Below are positions 1-8,759 of a DNA stretch of 64,000 nt, in pieces (position 1 is the stretch's first letter; every line of letters begins with the position of its first letter). The stretch spans positions 2,480,001 through 2,544,000 of the forward strand of contig NZ_CP101323.1 of the NCBI RefSeq assembly GCF_024300825.1, written 5' to 3'. The position numbers and the translations under genes were made by a program. Origin of the DNA: Natronomonas gomsonensis. Its GTDB lineage: Archaea > Halobacteriota > Halobacteria > Halobacteriales > Haloarculaceae. Under the pieces are notes generated by a model that saw only the letters and a program-made list of their open reading frames with translations, had not been told where the DNA came from and searched no databases.

Positions 1-415
1 ACTGCACCTCGACGCCGCCGTCCGTCTCGGTGAGCTCCATCCCCGAGGACATCTCGAAGGAGCTGTCCCCGGAGTTACCCTCACCCTCGGCGCGCATCCG
101 TGGTTGGTCCCGCTCTACGATGGTGACCACCGTCTCGAAGGTCGGGTTCACCGGACCGACGCTGACCTGCATCAACGCGGCGTACTGTTGGCCCTCTCGG
201 AACGCCCGCTCCGCGATGGTTTCGGGGTCCCCCGAGAGCTCCTGATCCCGCGTCTCCGCCTCTTCGCCGAGTTCGTCGAAATCGACGTCGCCGTCGACCG
301 CCAGCAGGTACTGACAACCCGGCAGCGAGTCGGCGATCAAGACGGGGTCCGAGAGTGCCAGCCACACTTCCTCGACCGTCGTGTCCTCGAGTTCGAACGT
401 CCCACTGAATTCCAT
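1..415 (-). CDS. CoxG-like SRPBCC-family protein (partial, 3' end outside window)
   Basis: The minus-strand frame starts at the ATG at 415 (MEFSGTFEL) and stays open to the window edge, giving about 138 codons. The N-terminal pattern, including an acidic helix and a DPVLIADSLPGC stretch, matches carbon monoxide dehydrogenase subunit G (SRPBCC fold). Family members help insert or mature the molybdenum cofactor of CoxL-type hydroxylases. The divergent neighbours moeA and a MobA-like gene fit that role. The C-terminus cannot be seen. Function is inferred from family and context. Confidence 0.75.
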   Translation of the reverse strand, partial: MEFSGTFELEDTTVEEVWLALSDPVLIADSLPGCQYLLAVDGDVDFDELGEEAETRDQELSGDPETIAERAFREGQQYAALMQVSVGPVNPTFETVVTIVERDQPRMRAEGEGNSGDSSFEMSSGMELTETDGGVEVQ

Positions 416-604
416 AAGTTCGTGCCCCTCGTGTTAGTGTATCCCACACTACATGCTACCAAACGACTACGTGAACAAAAACATTTGCAATAATCGCCTA
501 AATCAGAAATAAGTAATGGGAAATAGTTATTTCAGATGTCGGTGAAACCGGATTCGGAACACGGGCGACCGAAAGCATAAGCCGATTCTCCGGCGTGATA
601 CGGT

Positions 605-1798
605 ATGGCATCCGACGACACTGTGGCCCGTGTGACGGCGAGTGCACGCCTCCGCGACCGACACGATATTCGGGCCACAGAAGCCGTTTCGGTGGAGCGA
701 AGCGCCATCGCCGGACGAACGGTCGCGTCGGCCGTCACCGCACCCGCCGACGTACCGCCAGCGGACTTCGCGACGATGGACGGGTTCGCCTTCCGGAGCG
801 GCGACGACTACCCCCTAGACATCGTCGACAGCGTTGCCCCGGCCGACGACGCACCGGCGATAGAGGGGGGCGAGGCCGTTCGCATCGCGACGGGCGCGCC
901 GCTGCCGGGCCGTGCCGACGCCGTCCTCCCTCGGGAGGACGCGACGGTAACCGAGGGTCGCCTCTCGGGGCCATCCCTGGAGTCGGGGGCGAACCGGTTT
1001 CTGGCCGGCGCTACGGCGACTGCGGGCGAGGAACTCTTCGCTCCCGGGGCGCGACTCGCACCACGGCACGCCGCCCTCCTCGCGGATGTCGGTGTCGAGC
1101 GCGTGACGGTGTTTCGCCCCCTCTCGGTGGGGGTGCTCGCGACGGGAACGGAGATACACACCGGCGAACAGCCGGATAGGGACTCCGAGATGTTGATGAA
1201 CCTCGTCCGACAGTGGGGCCACGACCCGACCCGTCTGGAATCGGTCCCCGACGACCTCGAGCGGGTGCGAACCGCCATCGAGGCGGCCGCCGCCGACCAC
1301 GACGCCGTGTTCACGTCCGGCGGCACGAGCGTCGGCGCCGGCGATTACGTCGGTCGGACGCTCGCCGACCACGACCCGCTGTTTTCGGGTGTCGAACTCC
1401 GCCCCGGGCGGCCGCTGACCGTCGCGGTGGTCGAAGACACGCTCGTCTGTGCGTTTCCCGGCAAACCGCTGGCGGCTCACACTGCCGCGACGCTCGTGGT
1501 CCGGCCGGCGTTCACCGGCAGCGGTGGCCCGCTCCCGACGGTTCGGGCCGACCCGACTCGGCGGGTCGAACTTCCCGATGCCCCGTTCGAATACGCGATT
1601 CCAGTGACGCTCGAAGACGGGCGAGCGAAGCCGCTCGGCGGGCCCGCTTCGCCGAAGGCAGTGTACGGGGTACGGTTCGCCCCCGGTCGGGTCGCCTCGA
1701 GCACGCGGCTGACGCTGGCCGACGGCGTCGCGGTCACGACCGATCCGCTCGTTCCCGGCCGTCCGGTCGACGTGGTGCCACACGAGGTGGTCGAATGA
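605..1798 (+). CDS. moeA: MoeA-family molybdopterin molybdotransferase
   Basis: A 397-aa protein with MoeA landmarks: the ATMDGFAF block near residues 56-63, GTE at 181-183, SGGTSVG at 238-244 and a FPGKP loop at 284-288. MoeA inserts molybdenum into adenylated molybdopterin to make active Moco in the cytoplasm. The sequence is somewhat divergent: the usual SN(S/G) and PGNP signatures read DSE and PGKP, so it may be a paralogue devoted to one enzyme. Its stop overlaps the next gene's start (ATGA at 1795-1798), indicating translational coupling with the MobA-like gene. Confidence 0.85.
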   Translation: MASDDTVARVTASARLRDRHDIRATEAVSVERSAIAGRTVASAVTAPADVPPADFATMDGFAFRSGDDYPLDIVDSVAPADDAPAIEGGEAVRIATGAPLPGRADAVLPREDATVTEGRLSGPSLESGANRFLAGATATAGEELFAPGARLAPRHAALLADVGVERVTVFRPLSVGVLATGTEIHTGEQPDRDSEMLMNLVRQWGHDPTRLESVPDDLERVRTAIEAAAADHDAVFTSGGTSVGAGDYVGRTLADHDPLFSGVELRPGRPLTVAVVEDTLVCAFPGKPLAAHTAATLVVRPAFTGSGGPLPTVRADPTRRVELPDAPFEYAIPVTLEDGRAKPLGGPASPKAVYGVRFAPGRVASSTRLTLADGVAVTTDPLVPGRPVDVVPHEVVE

Positions 1799-2427
1799 CC
1801 GACGGGGTACCGGTCGTCGACCCGCCGGCGGGAACCGACGCCGACCCCTCCGGCGTCGTCGGCGTCGTACTCGCGGCCGGCACGAGTTCCCGGTTCGGAG
1901 ACGCGAACAAACTCCTCGCGACCGTCGAGGGCGTCCCGCTCGTCCGGCGTGCCGCGCGGACCCTCCTCGACGCCGGGATGGACGTGGTCGTCGTTCTCGG
2001 CCACGACGCCCCCGCGGTTCGGGAGGCCCTCGATGGCTTGGACGTCTCGTTTGCGACGAACGAGGACTACGAGGCCGGCCAGTCGACCTCAGTCGTTCGT
2101 GGCGTCGAGGCCGCGACTGCCTGCGATGCCGACGCCGTCCTCTTCCTCCCGGGTGATATGCCGTTCGTCTCCCCGGGGACGGTCGAGGCGTTGCTCGCGG
2201 CCTACCGGGCCGGCGCGGGGGAGGCCCTCGCCGCCGCCTCCGACGGGACTCGGGGGAATCCGGTGTTGTTCGACCGGGCGTGCTTCGATGCCCTGAGAGC
2301 CATCGAGGGCGATGTCGGGGGACGGTCGGTGCTACTCAACTACGACGACGCGGCGCTCGTCGCCGTCGATGACCCGGGGGTTCGGACGGACATCGATACG
2401 CGCGACGCCCTCGACGCTCATCGATGA
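1795..2427 (+). CDS. MobA/MocA-like molybdenum cofactor nucleotidyltransferase
   Basis: A 210-aa single-domain NTP transferase. The N-terminus has the nucleotide-binding signature LAAGTSSRFG (residues 26-35) with a Lys at 39, and the metal-binding GDMPF at 120-124. Such proteins attach GMP or CMP to molybdopterin. The MocA type makes the cytosine dinucleotide used by CO-dehydrogenase/xanthine-dehydrogenase family enzymes, which matches the adjacent coxG-like gene. It overlaps moeA by four bases. Whether it uses CTP or GTP cannot be read from the sequence. Confidence 0.8.
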   Translation: MTDGVPVVDPPAGTDADPSGVVGVVLAAGTSSRFGDANKLLATVEGVPLVRRAARTLLDAGMDVVVVLGHDAPAVREALDGLDVSFATNEDYEAGQSTSVVRGVEAATACDADAVLFLPGDMPFVSPGTVEALLAAYRAGAGEALAAASDGTRGNPVLFDRACFDALRAIEGDVGGRSVLLNYDDAALVAVDDPGVRTDIDTRDALDAHR

Positions 2428-2608
2428 GCGGTGTGTGCCCGAGCGAGCGGTCGGTCAGAACCCCGGTTCGATCGTGCCGACCGATCACTACACAGGCTGA
2501 TGGACACGTACCCGGTGTGCCGGAGATACGATGTCCCACCGTCCAGCCCCGCCGGTGGTGGTGTACTCCTACACAACATTGAAATACCGAAACGTGACCA
2601 CCGCCGGT

Positions 2609-3325
2609 ATGCCGACGACGACGATCATCGGTGACTGCAACGTCTACGTCGATGGATCACGAGAGAGTCACCAGCGCGGACGCATGCTAACTGTCGTCAA
2701 GCCCGACGACACCGTCCTCGTCCACGACGCCGACGGCTACCAGCCCATCGCGTGGCTCACCCGCCCCGCGGATCTCTCGCTGACCAGGGAGCCGTTGTGG
2801 CTGGTCGCCACCGACGGTCAGGAGACGCTTCGCATCGAGGCTGCCGGCGAGGTGGCCGTGACCGAACACGAGGTGAGCGAAGCCGGTACGCCGGTCGGTA
2901 CGTGTCGCTGCGGCGGCCAACTGATTCGTTCCGGTGGGGCCGTTCTCTGCCTCGACTGTGCCGAGCGTTACTCGCTTCCCTCGGGCGCGTCGACGCTCGA
3001 TTCGGCCTGCGACTGCGGACTCCCCTTGTTTCGAGTCCAACGCGGCGCCGACTTCGAGTTGTGTCTGGACTACGAGTGTGGGTCGCTGCTCGACGCCGTG
3101 GTCGAGCGCTTCGACCGGGAGTGGACCTGCCCGAACTGCGATGGTGACCTCCGTGTTCTCAGACGTGGCGGACTCATCGCCGGCTGTGAGAACTACCCCG
3201 ACTGCGACACCGGGTTCTCGATACCCGACGGAACGGTCGCCGGAAGGTGTGACTGCGGACTTCCACGGTTCGAGACGGCCGGCGGAGAGCGGTGTCTCGA
3301 CTCCGGATGCGGCGCTCCGCCCTGA
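2609..3325 (+). CDS. NucS-N-domain-like protein with four C4 zinc fingers
   Basis: I choose the ATG at 2609 (238 aa). An AT-rich TATA-like element about 27 bases upstream suggests a leaderless transcript. Residues 1-55 (MLTVVKPDDTVLVHD, then GYQPIAWL) resemble the N-terminal DNA-binding domain of NucS/EndoMS nucleases. The rest holds four cysteine clusters (C99/101/114/117, C134/136/152/157, C174/177/193/199, C214/216/229/234) like topoisomerase C-terminal C4 fingers. The NucS nuclease domain is absent. A role in DNA binding is likely; catalysis is not supported. Confidence 0.7.
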   Translation: MPTTTIIGDCNVYVDGSRESHQRGRMLTVVKPDDTVLVHDADGYQPIAWLTRPADLSLTREPLWLVATDGQETLRIEAAGEVAVTEHEVSEAGTPVGTCRCGGQLIRSGGAVLCLDCAERYSLPSGASTLDSACDCGLPLFRVQRGADFELCLDYECGSLLDAVVERFDREWTCPNCDGDLRVLRRGGLIAGCENYPDCDTGFSIPDGTVAGRCDCGLPRFETAGGERCLDSGCGAPP

Positions 3326-3385
3326 TACTCGAATCGCCCGGGCGACCGTAGCGGCTATACGCCCACACCCGCCAACCCTCACACG

Positions 3386-4393
3386 ATGGAAGGACACCTC
3401 ACCGACGGCGTCGTCGAAGTCGGCGCCAACGGCCGCGAGCGCTACTACGACTCTCGCGGCTACGGCCGCCCCCGGGGAGAGGGAGTGGCTCTCTCCCGCG
3501 TCGAGGCTGCCCACCTCCTCTATCGCGGGGACCTCGATTCGGTCGACGGCGAGGCCTTCGCCGGCTTCCTCACCGAACACGACGACATCGTCGTCGACTT
3601 CCTCGTCTACCGGGACCTTCGGGACCGGGGGTTCTATCTCTCGGTCGCCCGCGAGGAGTGGGTCGACGCCGACGAGGCGGTGGACTTCGTCGTTCACCCA
3701 CGCGGGGACGGGCCGTGGGACGGCTCTGTCGAACACCGGGTTCGCGTCGTCGGCGAGCGGGCGTCCGTCGAACTCACGGCGCTCGGCGATGTCGTCTTGG
3801 CGGTCGTCGACGAGGAAAGCGAAATCACGTATCTCGAAACCGACGCTCCCGATGTCACGGGCTCCAGCGACCTCGCTCTCGACGACACTGTCGAGGGGGT
3901 CCTACTCGATGACCGAGTGCTCTGTTGGGACCCACCCGAACCGCTCTACGAGCACGGCTTCTACGGCCAGCGGATGGGTCGCGACGACGACACGCTCCAG
4001 TTGTCGCTTCTGGAGGCCGCCCATCTGGTCGAGACGGACGTTCTCTCGATTGCTGGCGGCACCGAGGCGGTCACCGAGCGCGGCCGGGCCGTCGAAGGCG
4101 AGCGGTTCGACCGTCGTCTGACGGTGTATCGGGAACTCCGACGGCGGGGCGTCGTCCCGAAAACCGGCTTCAAGTTCGGTGCGGATTTCCGAACCTACGC
4201 CGACGTGGAGTCGGTTGATGACCTCGGTCACTCTGAGTTGCTCGTTCGCGTGTTACCGGCGGATACCGAACTGTCGCCGCGGGATTTAGCGCTCGACGTT
4301 CGGTTGGCTCACGGCGTCCGGAAACGGATGGTGTTCGCGCTCGTCAAAGACGGAACGGTGACGTGGCGGTCGGCCGCACGGCTGACGCCCTGA
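3386..4393 (+). CDS. endA: tRNA-splicing endonuclease EndA
   Basis: A 335-aa protein made of two tandem endonuclease units, the haloarchaeal homodimer-type arrangement. The C-terminal unit has the catalytic set: Tyr271 in ADFRTY, His282 in GHSEL and Lys313 in VRKRM. The N-terminal unit (about residues 1-150) keeps the fold but not the triad. The enzyme cuts bulge-helix-bulge motifs in tRNA introns and in archaeal pre-rRNA. Two such motifs occur in this window, around the 16S and 23S genes. The convergent downstream neighbour is a tRNA methyltransferase gene, also for tRNA maturation. Confidence 0.93.
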   Translation: MEGHLTDGVVEVGANGRERYYDSRGYGRPRGEGVALSRVEAAHLLYRGDLDSVDGEAFAGFLTEHDDIVVDFLVYRDLRDRGFYLSVAREEWVDADEAVDFVVHPRGDGPWDGSVEHRVRVVGERASVELTALGDVVLAVVDEESEITYLETDAPDVTGSSDLALDDTVEGVLLDDRVLCWDPPEPLYEHGFYGQRMGRDDDTLQLSLLEAAHLVETDVLSIAGGTEAVTERGRAVEGERFDRRLTVYRELRRRGVVPKTGFKFGADFRTYADVESVDDLGHSELLVRVLPADTELSPRDLALDVRLAHGVRKRMVFALVKDGTVTWRSAARLTP

Positions 4394-4396
4394 GGC

Positions 4397-5350
4397 TCAG
4401 ACGAGGACGTGGACGTACCGCGTCAACGACCGGTGGACGCGGCGGTCGAACCGCGATTCGACGGTCCAGTCGGCGGCTTCGGCGGCGTCGTCCCACGGAC
4501 GGTCACCGACGACGACGGCGCGGTCGGCGACCCGGCGGACTTCCTTGAGGGCGTCGCCGACGAGCGATTCCAGTGAGACGCCCTCGATTTTCGACTGGCG
4601 ACCGTAAGGAGCGTCGAAGACGGCGCCGTCGAACCCCCCGTCGGCAAACGGCAGACGCGTCGCATCGCCGCGGACGACGGCGAAGGAGTCGAGGTAGTGA
4701 GCGAGGTTCTCCCGTGCGCCCTCGACCATCTTCCGTTGGGCGTCGACACCGACGACGTCTGCGCCGGCGAGGCCGGCCTCGACGAGGATGCCGCCGGTGC
4801 CGCACATCGGGTCGAGCAAGCGGGCATCGGGACCGGCGCCGGCGATGTTGGCGAGCGCGCGGGCGTCCATCGGGTCCATGCTCCCCGGTTGGAAGAACGG
4901 CTTGTCGGTCGGCTGTCGGGCCGTGAAATCCCGGGGTGTCTCGGTTTCGAGCCACCCGAGGGCGGCCGTCTCGGAGAACAACGCGACGAGCGTATGGTCG
5001 GGGTCGTCGAGGTCGACCTCGAATCCACGGTCGACGAGTACGGACCCGAGGCGTCGTTCGACGGCCTGGGTGTCGACGCCGGTCAGGCCGCGTACGTCGC
5101 GGGCGCGAACGGCGACGGTGCCGGTTCGGTCGGTGCTCGCGGCGTCGAGCAGGGCGACGGCGTCGTCGACGGTGGGGTCACACGTACCGAGGAGTCGACA
5201 CATTCGTCTGGTGTAGGCCAGCGTTTCGGGTCGAACGCCGCCCCGTGCGGTAGCGAGACCGGGAGCCAGCAGTTCTACTGCCGAACAGCGGCTTTCGGCC
5301 TCCCGAACCGCGAAGCCGTCGTCGTCGCCGGCCAACTCCAGGAGGTACAC
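4397..5350 (-). CDS. trmG10: TrmG10-type tRNA (guanine-N2)-methyltransferase
   Basis: A 317-aa protein with an N-terminal THUMP-like region (about residues 1-130) and a C-terminal Rossmann methyltransferase. Visible motifs are KPFFQPGSM at 150-158, the SAM loop DPMCGTGG at 180-187 and motif IV DAPYGR at 246-251. The motif IV form is typical of the TRM11/TrmG10 group, which methylates N2 of guanosine 10 in tRNA using SAM. It is convergent with endA with only three bases between the stops. The start at 5350 faces tbp divergently. Confidence 0.85.
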   Translation of the reverse strand: MYLLELAGDDDGFAVREAESRCSAVELLAPGLATARGGVRPETLAYTRRMCRLLGTCDPTVDDAVALLDAASTDRTGTVAVRARDVRGLTGVDTQAVERRLGSVLVDRGFEVDLDDPDHTLVALFSETAALGWLETETPRDFTARQPTDKPFFQPGSMDPMDARALANIAGAGPDARLLDPMCGTGGILVEAGLAGADVVGVDAQRKMVEGARENLAHYLDSFAVVRGDATRLPFADGGFDGAVFDAPYGRQSKIEGVSLESLVGDALKEVRRVADRAVVVGDRPWDDAAEAADWTVESRFDRRVHRSLTRYVHVLV

Positions 5351-5430
5351 GTCTGCAGGTGGCTACCGACGGAAAATAAACGGCCCGGTCGGGTGTCGCT
5401 CGTGCGGTGCGTGAGGAACGACCACCCACA

Positions 5431-5448
5431 TTTATAAACCTTAAATAC
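5431..5448 (+). promoter_or_regulatory. TATA elements upstream of tbp
   Basis: Two AT-rich archaeal promoter-like boxes lie in tandem: TTTATAAA at 5431-5438 and CTTAAATAC at 5440-5448. They are 32 and 22 bases before the tbp ATG by box centre, consistent with a short leader or leaderless mRNA. Confidence 0.6.
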
Positions 5449-5465
5449 GTGTTTTAAGTCGAGTT

Positions 5466-6029
5466 ATGCAGGACCCCAAGGAGACTATCAATATCGAGAA
5501 CGTCGTTGCCTCGACGGGGATTGGCCAGGAGCTCGACCTCCAGAGCGTCGCCATGGACCTCGAAGGCGCCGATTACGACCCCGAGCAGTTCCCCGGTCTC
5601 GTCTACCGGACACAGGAGCCGAAGTCCGCGGCACTCATCTTCCGTTCCGGGAAAATCGTCTGTACGGGCGCGAAATCGACCGACGACGTCCACGAGTCAC
5701 TCCGTATCGTCTTCGACAAACTCCGCGAACTGGAGATTCAGGTCGACGAGGACCCCGAAATCGTCGTCCAGAACATCGTCACAAGTGCGGACCTCGGCCG
5801 CAATCTCAATCTCAACGCCATCGCCATCGGTCTCGGTCTGGAGAACATCGAGTACGAACCCGAGCAGTTCCCCGGTCTCGTCTACCGTCTCGACGACCCC
5901 GACGTGGTCGCGCTGCTGTTCGGCTCCGGCAAACTCGTCATCACCGGCGGCAAGAAGCCCGACGACGCCCGCGAGGCAGTCGACAAAATCGTCTCCCGGC
6001 TCGAAGAGCTCGGTCTGCTCGACGGCTAA
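5466..6029 (+). CDS. tbp: TATA-box-binding protein
   Basis: A 187-aa protein with the classical TBP internal duplication. The two halves each carry an EQFPGLVYR block, at about residues 40-48 and 133-141, and each ends in an amphipathic helix. TBP binds the archaeal TATA box and recruits TFB and RNA polymerase. The protein is very acidic, as expected for a halophile. Haloarchaea often have several tbp copies; this one sits in a chromosomal, conserved-looking setting and looks like the housekeeping copy, although that is inference. Confidence 0.97.
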   Translation: MQDPKETINIENVVASTGIGQELDLQSVAMDLEGADYDPEQFPGLVYRTQEPKSAALIFRSGKIVCTGAKSTDDVHESLRIVFDKLRELEIQVDEDPEIVVQNIVTSADLGRNLNLNAIAIGLGLENIEYEPEQFPGLVYRLDDPDVVALLFGSGKLVITGGKKPDDAREAVDKIVSRLEELGLLDG

Positions 6030-6072
6030 CGGAGAGCGGCAACTACTCCCGTGACGGCTCCCTAATTCCGGT

Positions 6073-6423
6073 ATGCTTCCGCTGCAGGTGGAGTTCGTCG
6101 GCGGCGGCCCGCTCGCGCTCGCCGTCGCGTTCCTCGTCGGGACGCTGTTTTCGGCCGTAACGCTACATCTCGCCGCGCTGTGGGTTCTCGGCGACGAACC
6201 GCACCAGCGCGCCGTGAAAGCCGCCCCCGCCCCCGTCGTCGTCGCGATGCTGTTCAGCCAGTACAACGGTGCCGTGATGGTCGCGCTGTCGTTTCTCACC
6301 GCAGTCGCCGTCGTTCGGTACGTCTACGAACTGAACGTCCGCGGAGCGGTGCTCCTGTCGGTGTTTTACTTCTCCATCACCACGATATTCGCCTTCGCGT
6401 TCGGGAATATCTTCCTGACGTAG
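6073..6423 (+). CDS. small multi-pass membrane protein, function unknown
   Basis: A 116-aa hydrophobic protein with three or four predicted membrane segments (about residues 12-38, 50-66, 67-85 and 93-114). A short charged loop (GDEPHQRAVK) follows the first segment. I recognise no enzymatic motif. It follows tbp after 43 bases on the same strand and may share its transcript. Confidence 0.65.
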   Translation: MLPLQVEFVGGGPLALAVAFLVGTLFSAVTLHLAALWVLGDEPHQRAVKAAPAPVVVAMLFSQYNGAVMVALSFLTAVAVVRYVYELNVRGAVLLSVFYFSITTIFAFAFGNIFLT

Positions 6424-6461
6424 GCCGCCCGTGTGTTCGGCGTCGAAGACGGCGCTGGCCG

Positions 6462-7325
6462 TCATCCGGATTCGATATCGACTGTCCGGACCGGCGAACC
6501 GCCACGCCAAACGAGGTGCAGTTCCATCGACGCCGGGTTCTCCATCTCGGCGAGTTCTGAACTGTCGAGGCTGTGGGTGAACTCCCAGTCGGCGGTTTCG
6601 CCCGCGGGAACGTCCAGTCGCACCTCGGCTTCCGGTGCGTAGGCGATTCGCGGACCGACCCGGTTTATGGCACCGACGAACGTCCCGTCGACATCGGCGG
6701 TATTCTCGACGGTCACCGTCGCCGTCACCGTCTCGCCGACCGTCGCCGTGTCGGGCGCCTCGAAAGTCACGTCGAACGCAGCAGGTGGCCGGTTCAGCCG
6801 TTCGAGGACGGCATCGCCGACGGCATGTTCGCCGCCGTCCCACGTCAGCGTCGCCGAGTCGGCATCAAGCGGTTTCGGGACGTACGCCGCAATCCACCCC
6901 GAAGACGGCCTGGCTTCATCGTCCTCGCTGGCGCTGGCACTCGCTGTCGGGGAACTCCCGGAGTTCGGTTCGTAGGGTTCGTCGAACGTTTCGAGTTCGA
7001 ATCCGCCGTAGATGTCCGTCGTGGCCTCATATTGCTTTCCTCCCGCCTCGACGGAAAACGACGAGACCGGATGGCTGCCGGGCGATTCGACCGAGATATC
7101 CGCGATAATCAGTTGTTCGTTTCGGTCACCGTAGGTCCCATACGAATCCGGGGAGTTCAGCGTCACGACGGCTGGCGTCGCGGTGACCTCCTCTACGCTC
7201 ACGCCGCTGTCGCCGCCGTTGCCGTCTTCGTTCGTCGGTTCGTCATCGGAAAGACAGCCGGCGAGTGCCGTCCCCGCGACGGCGGCACCGAACGCTCGAA
7301 GCGCTCGTCTACGTGTCGGGTTCAT
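6462..7325 (-). CDS. Tat-type lipoprotein with CARDB-like domain
   Basis: A 287-aa secreted protein. The N-terminus has twin arginines (TRRRALRAF) and a lipobox ending in ALAGC near residue 23, so it is predicted to be exported by Tat and lipid-anchored outside. A short acidic Gly/Asp/Asn linker follows. The C-terminal part (about residues 175-285, with TVTVENTADVDGTF and WEFTHSLDS) resembles a CARDB/immunoglobulin-like beta domain. Ligand and role are unknown. Confidence 0.7.
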   Translation of the reverse strand: MNPTRRRALRAFGAAVAGTALAGCLSDDEPTNEDGNGGDSGVSVEEVTATPAVVTLNSPDSYGTYGDRNEQLIIADISVESPGSHPVSSFSVEAGGKQYEATTDIYGGFELETFDEPYEPNSGSSPTASASASEDDEARPSSGWIAAYVPKPLDADSATLTWDGGEHAVGDAVLERLNRPPAAFDVTFEAPDTATVGETVTATVTVENTADVDGTFVGAINRVGPRIAYAPEAEVRLDVPAGETADWEFTHSLDSSELAEMENPASMELHLVWRGGSPVRTVDIESG

Positions 7326-7395
7326 ACGTGATGGTCGGGCCCTTTCAGGGGAGGGCTTTGTGTAAGCTAAAACGGCGGTTTCAGTAACGGGGGGT

Positions 7396-8241
7396 TCAGG
7401 GGACCAGCCGCTCGATTTCGGTGACGAGGATGTCGCTGGCGCCGGCGTCCTTCAGGTCCGGGATGACCTCGAACACCTTCCGCTCGTCGACGACGACGTG
7501 GACGGCGAGGGCGTCGCTGCCGGCCACGTCCATCACCGTCGGTCCTCCCATTCCCGGAATCACGTCCTCGACGTCTTCGAGGGAGTCCTCGGGGACGTTC
7601 ATCATCAGATAGCGCTTGTCGTTGGCGTCGAGGACGGATTTGAACGCCGTCTTGACCTGCTGGACCTTCGGGTCGTCGGCAACGTCGGGGTTGGCGAACA
7701 GCCGAACCGACGACGACAGCACCTCGTCGATGACTTCGAGTCGGTTCATCCGCAGCGTCGTTCCCGTCGAGGTAATGTCGACGATGGCGTCGGCGATGTC
7801 GACGTGTGGCGTCAACTCCGTCGCACCCGTCACCTCCACGATGTCGGGCGAGATGCCCAACTCTTCGAAGTACGCCTCGGTGATGTTGGGGAACTCGGTG
7901 GCGACGGTGCCGCCGGTCAACTCCTCGGGCGAGGAGACGCCGCCCTCCTCCGGCGAGGCGAGGACGAGTCGACAGCGACCGAACTCCAAATCCAGCAAAT
8001 CGACCAACTCGACGTTCGATTCCCGCGTCTGGTCGAGACCAGTGATACCGAGGGCGGCGGCGCCGTCGGCGACGTACTCGGGGATGTCGGCGGCGCGGGC
8101 GAAAAGCACCGACACGTCGGGGTCGACGGTGTCGGCGTACAGCTTCCTGTCGGCACCGTTCTGGACGTGTAACCCGGCGCGTTCGAGCAGTTTCAGCGCC
8201 GGGTCGTGGAGACGGCCCTTGTTGGGCACGGCAATGCGCAT
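7396..8241 (-). CDS. hisG: ATP phosphoribosyltransferase (long form)
   Basis: A 281-aa protein beginning [11 protein letters not shown], the signature N-terminus of HisG. It contains [12 protein letters not shown] in the catalytic half, and its length fits the long form with a C-terminal ACT-like regulatory domain (about residues 210-281). It catalyses the first step of histidine biosynthesis, joining ATP and PRPP, and the long form is feedback-inhibited by histidine. No other his genes are nearby, as in other haloarchaea where the pathway is scattered. Confidence 0.95.
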   Translation of the reverse strand: MRIAVPNKGRLHDPALKLLERAGLHVQNGADRKLYADTVDPDVSVLFARAADIPEYVADGAAALGITGLDQTRESNVELVDLLDLEFGRCRLVLASPEEGGVSSPEELTGGTVATEFPNITEAYFEELGISPDIVEVTGATELTPHVDIADAIVDITSTGTTLRMNRLEVIDEVLSSSVRLFANPDVADDPKVQQVKTAFKSVLDANDKRYLMMNVPEDSLEDVEDVIPGMGGPTVMDVAGSDALAVHVVVDERKVFEVIPDLKDAGASDILVTEIERLVP

Positions 8242-8271
8242 ACACCCGGTTGCAGGCGACGGGCCTTTGCC

Positions 8272-8646
8272 CTATCGGACGCCGAGGCGCCGTCGGATGG
8301 CGTCGGTGGCGTACCCCACGCCGGCGACACAGAACGTCGATAGCGACAGCGCGAACAGACCGACTGCGACCGTCTCGAACGGCACCGCATCGAGCGCCGG
8401 TCCCGTCGCGGTACCGGCGGTACTCCCGGCAAGGAGGTACAGGACGGAGACGAGCAGGAAGCCGCCGAAGGTGACTGCACCTGCCGAGACGCCGTATCGG
8501 AGCATCCTGACGCCAGTTGCGTCGTCGGGAAACAGCGATTCGGCGTGGAGTCGGACGGCGTGGCGATACCAGAGATACCCACCGAGGAAGAACAACCCCG
8601 CGAGGGCCGCAAGCAGCACAGCGACGGGCAGGAGGAGGGCGTTCAT
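8272..8646 (-). CDS. small three-helix membrane protein, function unknown
   Basis: Starting at the ATG at 8646 gives 124 aa. That start sits directly before the first membrane segment, while a longer reading would add an unlikely polar leader. Membrane segments are near residues 3-25, 52-73 and 88-111, with a charged loop (WYRHAVRLHAESLFPDD) between the first two. It is upstream of hisG on the same strand. No family is recognised. Confidence 0.65.
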   Translation of the reverse strand: MNALLLPVAVLLAALAGLFFLGGYLWYRHAVRLHAESLFPDDATGVRMLRYGVSAGAVTFGGFLLVSVLYLLAGSTAGTATGPALDAVPFETVAVGLFALSLSTFCVAGVGYATDAIRRRLGVR

Positions 8647-8759
8647 CGTTCGGGGTTCCGAGTCGGCCAGTAAAAACCCACGCACCGATTCACCGGCGAG
8701 AACCGACCGTCGCCCGATGGATTCGGCAGTTTCAACGCCCGGCGTCGACAACGCCGGGT

